Source: Carallia brachiata (taxonomy: Eukaryota; Streptophyta; Magnoliopsida; Malpighiales; Rhizophoraceae). From it: a stretch of DNA of 64,000 bases. This document shows positions 48,251-59,280 of the stretch, piece after piece; position 1 is the first letter of the stretch; each line of letters begins with the position of its first letter. The DNA lies in assembly GCA_021464245.1 (NCBI GenBank), contig JADCRB010000035.1, forward strand, positions 652,762 to 716,761, read 5' to 3'. The translations under genes and the position numbers were made by a program. The notes beneath the pieces were generated by a model, which worked only from the letters and a program-made list of their open reading frames with translations, was not told the DNA's origin and searched no databases.

Positions 48251-48662
48251 GTAAATTTTAGAAGTTTACCATTTGACCGAACCAGGTCGGGATGCGTTGA
48301 CAGCATGCAAGCGTAATTGACGTAGGCTTCTGAACCAGGTATAGCCCGCCACAGTTGGAAGTGAGCTTGTCGTAGAGTCGGTGCTTGTGTCCCTCTATTG
48401 GTCCAGTTGGATGAGAACTGTGTCCATGCACGAGTTTGCGAACCTACGTACTCAAGTAGGATGATTAATGCAGGCGATTGAGCTGTCGTCCTTTTATTGG
48501 TGGCGATAGTCTTGTTCATCTTTAGTGCCACCGATGCGCCGGATTCCTGCCCTCTAGAGTTGTGTTGGTGTTGGCCATTTCACGGCCCATAGGCCATGAA
48601 ATGGCCGTTGTGCCACCAACTTTTTTTTTTTTTCTAAGGAGCAAAAGATGGGAGGTAGAGAT
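48251..48662 (-). other. Element leader next to the PBS
   Basis: A GC-balanced stretch after the primer binding site, with a 95-codon minus-strand frame (48244-48531) that I do not recognise. It may contain packaging or dimerisation signals, as leaders of non-autonomous LTR elements do; this is inference. CCATTTCATGGCC and GGCCGTGAAATGGCC form a GC-rich hairpin near 48576-48606. Confidence 0.35.
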
Positions 48663-48680
48663 GTCCCACCGAGCGTGCCA
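48663..48680 (-). promoter_or_regulatory. Primer binding site of the LTR element
   Basis: TGGCACGCTCGGTGGGAC on the minus strand, five bases after the LTR end. It starts with the TGG that pairs with the CCA of a tRNA. I cannot name the primer tRNA with confidence. Confidence 0.6.
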
Positions 48681-48685
48681 AAAAT

Positions 48686-49655
48686 TGTGAAGCTGTAAAT
48701 TTCGAGCCTGTAACAGTTAGACTCAAAAAATAATAAAAATTGTAAAAATGAAAAGAAATTTATGTGGGGTCGATCTCCGTAGATCCTCCGATTAATGCTC
48801 CTGTGTAATTTAGTCAAGGGCCGTGAAGGCTTAATCTTGACCGAGAGATAGTGAATTTCCACAGCGTGAACTTGAACTGTAGGAAATGGATCCCACTGAG
48901 GGCCGAGACTTGATCTCAAGTGGATTAGTTGAACTCCGGTGAGGGCCGTAGGAGGCTTGATCCCACTCGGACTGTATGGACTTCGGTGAGGGCCGTAGGA
49001 GGCTTGATCCCACTCGGACTATGGACTTCGGTGAGGGCCGTAGGAGCTTGATCCCACTCGGACTGGATGGACTTCGGTGAGGGCCGTAGGAGGCTTGATC
49101 CCACTCGACTGGATGGACTTCGGTGAGGGCCGTAGGAGGCTTGATCCCACTCGAATTGATTGGACTCCGGTGAGGGCCGTAGGAGGCTTGATCCCACTCG
49201 GATATTTAATATCTTGGGTTTTTGATCTAGCGGATCCAACTTAGTGGCAGCTAGAGAGCATACACCCAAAATATTTAGAGAGAGAAAGGAAGAGATGCAA
49301 AGCTTTAGAAGATGAATGATTTGCTTTGCTTGGGATGGATTGAAAGGCTTTGAGGGGATCCCTATTTATAGGGTTTTGGGGGAGGATGGATGCCAAAATT
49401 GTATGACTTGGATCATACATGGCAAGGGCCCTCTTTGGTGGTTGAATTTTGACATTTTGCAATCAAATGGAAATTAAAATTTCCATATGATTCATCATGA
49501 GTAGGATCCTACAAGGCAAGGACCCTCTTTGGTGGTTGAATTTTGACATTTTGCATGGTCATCAACCAAATGGAAATCATCATTTTCATATGCATGCACT
49601 TGTTGCTTTCATGTAGGGCATGCATTGATTTTTTTTTTTTTTTTTGGTGTTTACA
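48686..49655 (-). repeat. Right LTR (transcriptional 5' LTR), 970 bp
   Basis: Same sequence as the left LTR but with six, not five, of the roughly 47-bp GAGGGCCGTAGGAGG units (about 48940-49200) and a shorter poly-T run. Two units carry small deletions. Open frames predicted across it are shadows of these repeats. Confidence 0.9.
49363..49370 (-). promoter_or_regulatory. TATA box in the 5' LTR of the WOX-carrying element
   Basis: CCCTATAAATAGGG on the minus strand is a strong plant TATA box. Transcription would begin about 30 bases further (near 49330) and run through the repeat units, the primer binding site and the leader toward the WOX ORF. The same motif lies at 45240-45247 in the other LTR. 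Confidence 0.6.
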
Positions 49656-49660
49656 ATGTG
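49656..49660. repeat. Target-site duplication ATGTG (right)
   Basis: Perfect match to 44601-44605, on the other side of the LTR element. Confidence 0.9.
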
Positions 49661-50123
49661 GTGATAAATTTTTAATATTTTTATTTTAATTTTTTAAAAT
49701 TAAATTTAATGTTATCCTCAATTTTAAGCCATTAATTATTATTTATAAAATTTTGTAAATAAACTTTCAAAAAGTTTATCATTTAGTATTATAACCATAA
49801 GTCACAAAAAAAAAAAACAGGAGATTCGAAACAACAATTTTAATCACCAAACTCTAATGAGTGGGGAGAGAGAGGCAGACTTAAAATATAATATTTGGTT
49901 TATTTGTTTAGAAATACTTTGTGGAAGTTGGTTAAGTGTTATCAAAATAATATAAATTATTAAATAATTAAATTTTAAATTATTAAAATATAAATAAATT
50001 ATTAAATATAATCAAATAAATTACATAACTATTTGTATCTTCTTAGTTCATACTCAAATAATAGTAGTCTTATTTATTGGGGATGAGAAAAGAGATTAAA
50101 GAATGATTTAGGCCAGACTTTAA

Positions 50124-50481
50124 GAGTGTATTTGGAATGCGAAGAAATGAGAGGAAATGAAGGAAAAATAGGAGAAATAGAAAGAAAGTGAAGAGAAAAT
50201 AAAGTAATTTAGAGTGTTAGAGAAAGTTGAGAGAAAGAAAGTAGGTGAAAAAAAAAGTAAATAGTAATTTATGACAAAAAAAGTGAAAAAAATAAAATTG
50301 TTTGGAGTGGTAGAAAAATGTGAGAGAAAGAAACTATGATAAAAGAAAATGTGAATAGTAATTTACGAGAGAAAAAATTAAGAGAAAATAAAATTATTTG
50401 AAATATTGTAGAAAGTGAAAAAAAAAATAATAATTATATTTTTCTTTCCCTCATCATTTTTTTTTCATACTAAACACAACA
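50124..50481. mobile_element. Tourist-like MITE with TAA target duplication, copy B
   Basis: A 358-bp element with ends GAGTGTATTTGGAATGCG and, on the minus strand, TGTTGTGTTTAGTATG, and TAA on both sides (50121-50123, 50482-50484). Its purine-rich interior (GAGAAAGAAAGTAGGTG, AGTAATTTATGACA, AAAATTGTTTGGAGTGGTAG) is the inverse of the element at 28373-28753, so the two belong to one family. Confidence 0.7.
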
Positions 50482-50489
50482 TAAAGTAT

Positions 50490-51399
50490 TTCTTTAGTGA
50501 CGTGACTTTGTCTCTCTTTATTTTTACTTTGAAATTAATTTATTTTATTGTTGTTGCCAGGTAACGCTTTCACGTCGGTTATTATTATCTCTAATTAAAC
50601 AAATAATTTTCACAGGTAAAGGGCAACGACGACAAGAGAGACAAGAAATCTTTAATTAGATGCCTCAATCAATCACAATTACACCCCATTATGGTCTACT
50701 ATTAATAGTCCTCGATATTTATACTTTAACACAATCCATACTATTTTGAGCAATAACCTAATCCATACTAAAATCATCCGATTGGTTAAAATCCAAACCG
50801 TTTCATCAGCTGCCTTCTTGCAATAATTTAAATGAAACTGCCCCTCACCTTCTCCACAACCTCATCTTACTAAAGTTAAAAATTAATGAAATCATTAGAT
50901 TAACTTGTACTCAATCCTTGACATTGGTTAACCCCTTTTCACACTACTCCAATATTATATGACTTTTGTGGCCTTTGGAAGAGTTAACCCTTGTTCGGGA
51001 GGAGGAAATGTGGGCTGAATCCATACAAGTGGATTAAAATTGAGATAGAAAGGGATAGCGTTGGTTGTTCGAGAAGAAGAAAAGAATGAATAAAAAATTG
51101 TGGGGCTTATGTGGGCCCCACACATAAGCAATTTCCTTAACTATGGGAAATTGCATGGAATTGGGTGGCTAACTTTTTTTTTTATTTTATGTTAAATGTA
51201 TTTTTTTTATTTTATAATTTTTAATTAAATTTTTTAAAGATAAAATAGGTATTACAACACATGCACATTTTATTTCCTTATTTTTCACTTATTTTTAAAT
51301 ATAATATTTTTAATTTTTTTAATCAAATTACACTCTTCTAAATATAAAAAGAATAAAATATATTTTTCTCTTCTAATATTTATTTCTGTTATTTTCATT
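50490..51399. other. Intergenic DNA without a visible gene
   Basis: Mixed composition with no coding signal that I can support on either strand. Confidence 0.4.
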
Positions 51400-51413
51400 C
51401 ATCTCGTATTCTT

Positions 51414-51491
51414 CTGCTTCTTTGCCAACCCTCGAACACTTGACTTGATCAAGTGCACACATCTAGCCACCTGAGCAACTAGATGGGTGGC
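51414..51491 (-). mobile_element. tRNA-derived retroposon, 78 bp, with 14-bp target duplication
   Basis: The insert is flanked by perfect 14-bp repeats, CATCTCGTATTCTT (51400-51413 and 51492-51505). On the minus strand it reads like a tRNA: GCCACCC at the 5' end can pair with GGGTTGGC near the 3' end (one bulge), TAGTTGCTCAGGTGG resembles the D arm and A box, and GTGTTCGAGGGTT the T arm and B box. The anticodon region is not clear. It ends AAAGAAGCAG. Either a tRNA retropseudogene or a minimal SINE. Confidence 0.6.
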
Positions 51492-51505
51492 CATCTCGTA
51501 TTCTT

Positions 51506-54228
51506 TTCTCCCTCATTTTTTGGCCAAAAAAACAGTTAGGGTTCAAACTTAACTTCTTTAAAAATTTTCACATTAAATAAAAATTATATGGAGAATTTTC
51601 TTTCTACGGTATTTTTGAATTTATCATTAATTTAAACATGGAAATGCTTACATTGGTGATACTTCCTACTTAAGCCTTACAATTTTACAAGTACATTGGA
51701 GCGGGCGAAGACAACTAAACCTTTAATCAAGAATAACTATTAATGTCTATGAATCCGTGACCCTTTCCTTTCCTTGTTAACTAGCGACTAACAAACTAAC
51801 AACTAGTAATTATTTAAGTGTTTTAAAAAATCAATATTAATACATTAAATATCCCAAAAATTAATATTAAAATTTATTCATTTAAAATAATATGAAGATG
51901 AAATATTTATTTTTTAAAATAAAATAAAAAATTACGCACATTCACCATTTTAATATTTAATATTAGTTAAAGCTGATAGTAGAGAATGTAAGTTTTATCA
52001 AGAACACACACGATATACTGTAGATCGATAAGACTGATATTGTTGCAGAGCAGCCTCCAAAAAGAAAATGTGAACGCGTATAACAAAGTCAACAAATGTT
52101 GAATGATAATTTTACCCAGAAAAATTCCAGCTTGAACCTATCATTGACACCTGGCGATTGGTGACGGACAGGCGAGAGTAAAATACACGTGTCACGCATC
52201 AACCGGCCCGACAAACAGTTTTGAACGAAACTGACGCAATGAATATTTTTTTAAATATATATACACAAAATTTAGACTAAAAATTATTATATAAATTTAT
52301 TATTCAAGTTTTAATTATTAATTAAATAATAAATTTAATATAATTAATATTTTAAATTTAAATAATAATTATATATTATTATTTTATGTCTAATTTTTAT
52401 ATTTTATCCCGTAAAACTCTTTTTTTTTTTTGACAGAGGCCCAGCAAATGATTAATTAAGGCTGATTTGAATTTTTTTTATTTCTAGTTTTCGAATCAGA
52501 TAATAAAAAATTTATTTGGAGTTTTTAAGTTTTTATTTTCTTCCAACAGAAAATAAGAAATATTTGTCACATACTTTTTTTAAAACTTTTTTATTTAAAA
52601 CAAGAATATTTTTTAAAAAATAAATAAAGTATAAAAAAATAAATTTTTTTAATTGTTTTTTCATGTATAATTTCTCTCAACCCATTGCACTTTATCTATG
52701 CAAGTTTTCTCTTACTTACCTGGCTAAGTCCAGTTGTTTTCCTTTCTTATCCTCTTTACCCTTTTTCCACACCTTTTTACTGTTGTTATACATGTAACTT
52801 TGACAATATAATGATTTAAATTGTTTAATTATAGAAGATTATTAAATTTAAAAAATAAAAAATAAATAAATTATTAAATATTATTAAATTAATTATATAT
52901 TTATTTTATATATTTTATTAAATATATTTACGTAATTTTATTTTTTTAATTTTTTTTTATCTATTTTTCTTTAAAAACTTTTTTTCAAAAAAAATTATTA
53001 TTGTCCTAACTATCTTTCCAGACTTCTATCTCCACAAGTTCTGTCTCCCTATGCGACACTTTCTTTCCATCTACACTTTCTTCGCACTTTTTTATTAGCC
53101 GTGGAATCTTTACAGCCTTCCCTCTTTCTTTGAACTTTCTGTCCGTCTCTCTTCTCATTTAAACTTTTTTTTTTTTTATATATTCTTCGTTTCCTCCCCA
53201 ACTATTTTTTTTACTTTCTCTCTCTCTCTTTTACGCTCCATCTTTCTATATGTTTTTCATTCATTATTATTATTATTATTATTATTATTTACAAAAAGAG
53301 CCTAAATAATGGTAGAGCGAGATTTAACCTCTCCCTGTTACACTGATCAGCTGCTTTACCCTTTGTTTGGCTTTGTGGTTAGAAAAAACAGTGAAAGAAA
53401 AGTTACAAAACCAATGCAAATCGTTTGGTTTGGATTACTGTACAAAAACGTTGGAAAAGAAAAAGAACTGGAAAAATTAAGTGTCAAATCATGCATTAAA
53501 ATTATTTAAAAAAATAAAAAAATACACACATATAAATATAATAATTAAAATAATCTTAATATTATCTTTTTAAGTTTAATCTATTATTTAATTATTTATA
53601 AGATTATTTTTATAATTTTATTCATATACTTTCTTTTTCACTATTTTTTTTCATACGATTCAAATATAAAATTTTATTTTTTAATTATATTTTTATAATT
53701 TTTATTTTATAATTTTTTTCTCACAACTTTTTTATTTCTCGAAATCTCATAATCTAAACGCACTATTAAGCAGCCTGGCTTCTATCGTTTCTCTGTACAC
53801 ATCATCTTATCTCACTTTATTTTCTTATTCTATCTCACTTTTCTATACGTAGTAGTGTTAAATTTATTACAAAAGGTCGTTATTGAACAAAAATCACTGC
53901 CATTGCCAAACATATTGCGAGCGAACAAAATGTATTCTTTACGATTTAAATAAAATTTTTTAACATAAAAAATGCATAATAAATTTATTAATTATTATAT
54001 TTATGTATTAAAAATAATTATTAATATTTTTATTCAATCTTTTTTATAAAAAAATTTATTATGTAAGTAATTTGAATTCAAATAAGCTTCTCACGTCCGG
54101 ATTGAGTATTAATAATTTTAAAATTTAATACGATAATTTTAATATAAATTTTTGTTTATCGTTCCAAGACAATAATTAAAAAAGACTCAGTCCAATACAA
54201 ACCCAACCGATAGCCAGGTTACCGCGTC
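51506..54228. other. Intergenic region upstream of the ERF gene
   Basis: AT-rich, with an ATT microsatellite at about 53264-53290 and long T runs. A G-box CACGTG at 52186-52191, within ACACGTGTCACGC, sits about 2.1 kb before the TATA box and might be distal regulatory DNA. No gene is visible. Confidence 0.4.
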
Positions 54229-54247
54229 TGACGATTGACGAATGACG
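54229..54247 (+). promoter_or_regulatory. Three TGACG boxes at exact 7-bp spacing
   Basis: TGACGATTGACGAATGACG holds TGACG at 54229, 54236 and 54243. It sits about 50 bases upstream of the TATA box of the ERF gene. TGACG pairs form as-1-type elements bound by TGA bZIP factors in salicylate and oxidative stress responses; the middle box is also a TTGAC W-box core. Binding here is inferred. Confidence 0.5.
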
Positions 54248-54295
54248 AAACGGGATTTTGGAGTGATAATACTGAGCCTCACCCGGTGGCCTCCC

Positions 54296-54303
54296 TATAT
54301 AAA
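54296..54303 (+). promoter_or_regulatory. TATA box of the ERF gene
   Basis: TATATAAA within CCCTATATAAAGG, a strong plant TATA box. The transcription start is expected near 54328-54335, giving a leader of about 620 bases unless a leader intron is removed. Confidence 0.7.
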
Positions 54304-54538
54304 GGACAAGGCGGCTGCTTGCCATAAGCAAGAGTGTCTGAGAGTTGTTCACACCAGAAAAATTGAGGTAAAAAAAGAGATAGATTCTTGAGAGTTCGTT
54401 CGCGTTGATTTTTGATTTCTAAATCTAAATTCTCCCCTTTCCCCCTTCTGCTACACCCCGCTTCTCTGAATCCCTTTCTGTTAATCATCTGTCTTTCAAG
54501 TTTTCTGCTATTTTTAGGTTTGTTTTTTTGAGCAAACT

Positions 54539-54559
54539 ATGAGTAAAAAGCAAACTTAA
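54539..54559 (+). CDS. Short upstream ORF in the ERF leader
   Basis: ATG to TAA frame of six codons (MSKKQT) in the long leader of the ERF gene. If the leader is not spliced, it would precede the main start by about 400 bases and could lower translation. The context (ACTATGA) is weak. Confidence 0.35.
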   Translation: MSKKQT

Positions 54560-54954
54560 GAAGCATTTCTTAGAAAGCAAGGTGTTTTCAGAATCGAGAT
54601 CCAGGTTTTTTCTTTTTTTTTTTTTTCCGAAAATTTTCTTGTTATTTGTAGCTTGTTTTCATTTTCTTCTTCTCTTTTAGTTTTTTCTCTATTTTCTAAG
54701 CTGAATCAGCTTGGAGGGTTGTTTTTCGGTCCCTCAAGTTTGGTTCCCAGACCCTTGATTCAAGAGGGGTTGTCTATTTCTAAACCTCTTTTGATCCTTT
54801 TTTTTTTCTTCTTATTAGTAAAGCTTGAATCTTTTATTTTTGGTCTTTTGAACAAAAAAAAAACCTGTTCTTTGATTTAGGACAAGAACACGGTTTGTTT
54901 TTATATTTATATTTATTTTTAAATTTGGTATAATTCTTAATTTTATTTGAAGAC

Positions 54955-56061
54955 ATGGCAGCTGCAATGGATTTCTACAATAGCAGACCACCTCCTTCTG
55001 AGTCAGAATCTTTTGGAGGTTGTGAGTTAATGGAAGCACTTGAACCTTTTATGAAAAGTGCTTCCTCATCATCATCATTATCATTATCATCTCCTTCTGA
55101 ATGCTCTTCTGCTCTTTCTTATTCTTCATTTTCTGCTTCTTGCAATTACCTTCCCACCCTTCCCCTACAGCTGCATCAGCAGCAGCCGTCCTTTCTTTGC
55201 CCAGATGGTTGCTCCACCTCGACGACCCACCCGTTTTCAACCGGGTTTTCGGTCAACGACTTGTCGGGTCTTCAGCAGCCGAGTCCGATCGGGCTTAACA
55301 ACCTTAACAATGTCCAGATCCACGAGATCCAGACCCAGATGCAGATGCAAAGCCAAAATAATTTTGCTTCGATCAACCACTACTATCTTCCTCCTCCCAC
55401 TTACCAACTGGGTCCGAACCCTGTCCCCGTGAAGCAAGCGGGTCAGCCGCCTAAGCCTATGAAGCTATACAGAGGAGTAAGGCAGCGGCATTGGGGCAAG
55501 TGGGTGGCCGAGATCCGGCTCCCCAGGAACCGGACAAGGCTTTGGCTTGGCACTTTTGACACGGCGGAGGAGGCGGCCTTGGCCTACGACCAGGCTGCTT
55601 ACAAGCTCCGAGGAGACTTTGCTAGGCTCAACTTCCCTAATCTCCGGCACCAGGGGTCCCACGTTGAGGGCCAGTTCGGCGAGTACAAGCCTCTCCATTC
55701 CTCCGTGGACGCCAAGCTGCAAGCCATTTGTCAAAGCTTAGCGGATTCACAGCAAGGAGGGAAAGCCGAGAAGCGATCGAACTCGTCGGGCAGAAAGAAA
55801 AAAGCCCAGACGATGGAGGCCCCCGCGCCGGAGCAGCCGCAGCAGCAGCAGCAGGAGGTCGTCACGGACAAGTGTTGTAAGGTGGAGACGCCGTCTCCGG
55901 CTCTCACCGAGAGCGAGGAATCAGCGAGATCGTCGTCGCCGCCTCTGTCGGAACTGACGTTCCCGGATTACGAGGAGGCGCCACTGGACATCGATTCGGA
56001 GAATTTCTCGTTGCACAAGTATCCCTCTTATGAGATCGATTGGGCTTCTATTTTGTCTTAA
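54955..56061 (+). CDS. AP2/ERF transcription factor, DREB A-6 type (RAP2.4/WIND1-like)
   Basis: A single-exon ORF of 368 codons. The N-terminus ([24 protein letters not shown]) is a hallmark of the RAP2.4 group. A Ser-rich and Gln-rich region follows. One AP2 domain spans residues 171-228, with [19 protein letters not shown] and [16 protein letters not shown]; the Val and Leu at the DREB-diagnostic positions 14 and 19 fit subgroup A-6. After it comes the conserved [18 protein letters not shown] motif, a basic patch, poly-Gln, and an acidic tail ending EIDWASIL that probably activates transcription. Known relatives respond to drought, light, ethylene and wounding; WIND1 promotes dedifferentiation after wounding. 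The protein is nuclear by inference. The start ATG is the first in frame, close to the leader end. A strong TATA box and stress-type boxes lie upstream. GC-rich codon use contrasts with its flanks. Confidence 0.93.
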   Translation: MAAAMDFYNSRPPPSESESFGGCELMEALEPFMKSASSSSSLSLSSPSECSSALSYSSFSASCNYLPTLPLQLHQQQPSFLCPDGCSTSTTHPFSTGFSVNDLSGLQQPSPIGLNNLNNVQIHEIQTQMQMQSQNNFASINHYYLPPPTYQLGPNPVPVKQAGQPPKPMKLYRGVRQRHWGKWVAEIRLPRNRTRLWLGTFDTAEEAALAYDQAAYKLRGDFARLNFPNLRHQGSHVEGQFGEYKPLHSSVDAKLQAICQSLADSQQGGKAEKRSNSSGRKKKAQTMEAPAPEQPQQQQQEVVTDKCCKVETPSPALTESEESARSSSPPLSELTFPDYEEAPLDIDSENFSLHKYPSYEIDWASILS

Positions 56062-58799
56062 TTGTTACATCATATTACTCAGGCGCATGTTTATGTACGT
56101 AGGCCTGCCTCGTGTCTTTTTTTTTTTTTTTTCCTTGTTAGAGCAGGCTGGTTTAGGTAATTTGGCTACTGCAATGAAGTTTTTAGCAGTTGCAGTGGCA
56201 AGTTGTTAGTTAGATGTTAGCTGTTGATGTTGATGATTATCTTGTAATAATGTAATGTATTGTAATGTAATGATGTAAATCTGCCGTCTCCCCAATGGTC
56301 GGCTGGTTTTTTGTTTTGCCGGACCGTCGGAGAATTTGTATTGCTTGTCGGTGTCCATGGTTGTAATGTTACCGATTTTCTATTTCCAGTAGGAACTGTT
56401 CACTGCCTATGTTTTGTGAGTAATCTCGGTTCCTTGTTAGTTATTTTCGCGTTATTGACATGTTGTCCCGTCGATGTTAAGCGAAATTAATACGGGATTC
56501 GGTGACGGAAAGCTTGGATCTCGTCCTGGTTAAAAGCAAAGATCGGAATGAAACTTCAAGAGCCCATCAAAAATTATTTGGTAAGATTTACAAAATAGAA
56601 CTTTGTGAAAGGATCCGAAAGCCTGGGTAGCAATTCTCTACACCACAAACGAACTTGGTAATCTCATGTACGATAATTGGGATTCATGCTTTGTTTGTTT
56701 TGACAAAAAGTAGTAAGAAAATAAAAAAAATAAAAAATAAAATTGTAATAATAATGTTATAATTGATAAAAAATAATGATTTAAAAATTATGAGAAAAAA
56801 ATAAATAATAATTTGTGAGAAAAAAATAAAAATTAATTATTTAAATTAATAAAAAATAAATAAAAAGATAAATTGAAGATATTTTTCTTTTCATTTTTTT
56901 CTTTCTCTTCCTATACTTTGTTTAGGAGTGTTCCCGAGTCAGATTAGACAGTTTAGAAAAAAAATTACAACCAAATTGTCATAGTGACAGTTTGAAAATT
57001 TTAAACCGTAATCAGTCTGTTAACTATCCAAACTATCTAAATCAATCTACTAAATAACGGATTGGTTTGGATAGTTTTGTTGATTATACAACTAAATTTT
57101 TAATTTTTTTTATTTAAGATGAAATTTGAATGCATTAATTAAATATTTGATCAAAAAATTGAAAAATTAGTTAGATATTCATTCAAATTTTAAAGTTACA
57201 ATAATATGAGAAGTTTATACATAAGTAAGAAATAAATAAACAACTAATATTTCTCTAGTTTTTTTTTACCATTGAAAAATTTTATTATTATTATTACAAC
57301 TAAAGCATGAGATTGTATGACTTCTTTACTTCTTTTTTTTTAAATCTTCTCGTCAAAGTTAGCTACCTAGTAGAGAAATATCGGATATCACTATAAACCC
57401 GATACAAAGAATAAGAAAATATAGTTAAAAATATAGTCAATTCATATCAGTAATCTGATAGGAATAAATTCGTTAGATCAAAGTAACAACTTCTTTAAAT
57501 ACCCAATTGCATATAAAATTTAAAATTTATTCTTACAAAAAATAATAAAAACAGTGAAAGTGAGATAACATGTATAATGAAAACAAATAGATCTTCAACA
57601 CAGTAAAAATATAATTAAGTTAGACTATATATATATATATATATATAGGAGCGGATTGGATCGGTTAACTATAGTTTTTAAAATTTCGAAACCGCTATTA
57701 ATCTGCCCTTGACAATTTTAAAAAAATAAAAATCATAATTAATTTTTTCCTTAACTATTTTGGTGGATATAAATAGAGACAATACAAATTAGACAATTTA
57801 TAACATATTAGACGATTTATAAACAGCCTTAACTTTGCCAAATAAATCAGCCATTCAGAATAGCAGGACAAACTGTGGGCAACGCTGATCGAGGAATTGG
57901 GTCATATGGGTGCGAGGAGGAGTAGATTTTATAATGTTTAAAATATTGCAAAGTATTAATTGGTTTAAATATTGTAAAATTCAGTCATCCTTAAATAATA
58001 TATCGTATTTGAGTTTTAAGTCTTATGTATAAAAAAATAAGTAAATATTAGAAGAATTTTACTTATTTTATAAATTTTTTTTAACTTGATTCTAAATTAG
58101 TAAGAATTTAATATAATTTTAAAGTACCAAAATCTCACACTAAAACAAGGAATATTACAAAGTAAAAATTTACTTTAATAAGAATAGTTAAAAATGGACA
58201 CCTAAGAGTTATTATATTTGTATATTAAGCCTTTTTTCCGCAGTACTGCTTGTTCAGTAATAAGTTACTGTCTCCTCTGTTAAAAAAAAAGGGGATAACA
58301 AGCCTTTTTATTACGTCCATCTCTGTCTCCCTCTTTGTCAAAGCCACGTTCACACACCGAAGACAAGTGGGAAAGCGTAGAGTTTTGAAAAGTCTCAGTC
58401 TCTCAGCCCTCGGCCGAGAATCCTACTTTGCCCTTTTTCTTTTTGGCTTAATATATTAAAAAAAAACCTGTGCTTTTTTTGGCTTAATATATTAAAAACA
58501 ACAAAAAAAAAAGAACCCGTGGTTACTTGACCCGTGATTACTCGTAAGTTAACCGAAGGGAATAAATCGCCTCTTTAAGCGTTACGGATATGGAGGGGCA
58601 TCTGCTTACAGTAGACTCCACTTCCTTGTCGTAATGCCCTTACTTTGTTTCTACTTTCTACTCTCTGCGGAGAAACAAATAAATAAAACAAAATCCCAGA
58701 GAAGCTTTCCGCGAAATTCCACGCACCCGAACCTTATGCACTTCAGGATTAAAAGATCATGGCCGAATTATCGGTGGGATATAAATCGGTTTCCATTTT
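56062..58799. other. Intergenic region after the ERF gene, with decayed MITEs
   Basis: The first 400 bases are the likely 3' UTR (TAATAATGTAATG words near 56246-56276). 56690-56935 is an AT-rich element whose ends (GCTTTGTTTGTTTTGAC and CTATACTTTGTTTAGGAGT) suggest a MITE. 56935-57715 has scattered inverted words (TTTAAACCG on the left, CGGTTAACTATAGTTTTTAAAA on the right) and a TA run at about 57626-57648. A small frame at 58250 is not convincing. No gene is visible. Confidence 0.4.
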
Positions 58800-59280
58800 T
58801 TCATTGGTTTTAAATTTTTTTGAGTTTTTAAATTAATTCTAAATCTTTAATTTTTATGTTATATGAGTTTTTTTAAACAGAAGTTAATGGATCCAATAGA
58901 TAAGTAGTTTGACCAAATTAAAATAATATAAAAATATTCAAATATATTTTTAAAATACGAAAATACGTCCATGTGCTTATCTTACTAATTTTTCCTTTTC
59001 CCTCACATATAGAAGGAAAAAAAAATTATAAATTCTCATAAGAAAATTTTAAAATTTTGGCCTTATGCATGTATAATAAAGAAAAAAACTTTAGTAAAAT
59101 ACACACATAGATATGAATATGTTTTTGTAGGATATATTTGAATATTTTTTTTTTATATTATCACCTAAGTTAAGCAAGGCATATATCTATTTGACCAATT
59201 TCCATTAAAAAAACTCATATGAAATGAAATTAAATATTTATAAAAATTTGAAACTTCAAAAAAAAAAAATGAAACGTAAT
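58800..59280. mobile_element. Foldback element with long imperfect arms
   Basis: The left arm (ATATGAGTTTTTTTAAACAG at 58861, then TAGTTTGACCAAATT) is matched by the inverse of the right arm (TTGACCAATTTCCATT then AAAAAAACTCATAT ending 59220). The symmetry extends outward through TTAATTTTTATGTTATATGAG-like words. The whole unit of about 480 bp could fold on itself. No coding content. Confidence 0.55.

Larger units (their letters stand above)
44606..49655 (-). mobile_element. Non-autonomous LTR retrotransposon carrying a WOX homeobox gene
   Basis: Two near-identical direct repeats (44606-45536 and 48686-49655) start TGTGAAGC and end GTTTACA, the TG...CA form of LTRs. ATGTG flanks the whole element (44601-44605, 49656-49660). 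On the minus strand the transcriptional 5' LTR is the right one. It is followed after five bases by TGGCACGCTCGGTGGGAC, a primer-binding-site-like word beginning TGG, and the other LTR is preceded by the purine tract GAAGTGGGGGC. The 3149-bp interior has no gag, protease, reverse transcriptase or integrase that I can see. It holds a long repeat-rich leader, a promoter-like tandem array and an intact WOX ORF. The element would need trans-acting proteins, probably from a Ty3/gypsy relative; the lineage is a guess. Confidence 0.9.

Noticed and set aside
47949..48316. Frames of poly-Phe or Lys/Gln-rich protein
   Set aside because: Encoded by a near-pure poly-T tract and drifting repeats in the element leader.
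48244..48531. 95-codon minus-strand frame in the LTR element, considered as a gag remnant
   Set aside because: No zinc knuckle or capsid-like pattern that I can see; left as unknown leader.
44606..49655. LTR element first read as plus-strand
   Set aside because: On the plus strand there is no TGG primer site after the left LTR and no purine tract before the right one; both are present on the minus strand, as is the LTR TATA box and the WOX ORF.
55465..55734. Minus-strand 89-codon frame opposite the ERF gene
   Set aside because: Shadow of the GC-rich AP2-domain region; the plus strand has unmistakable AP2 motifs.
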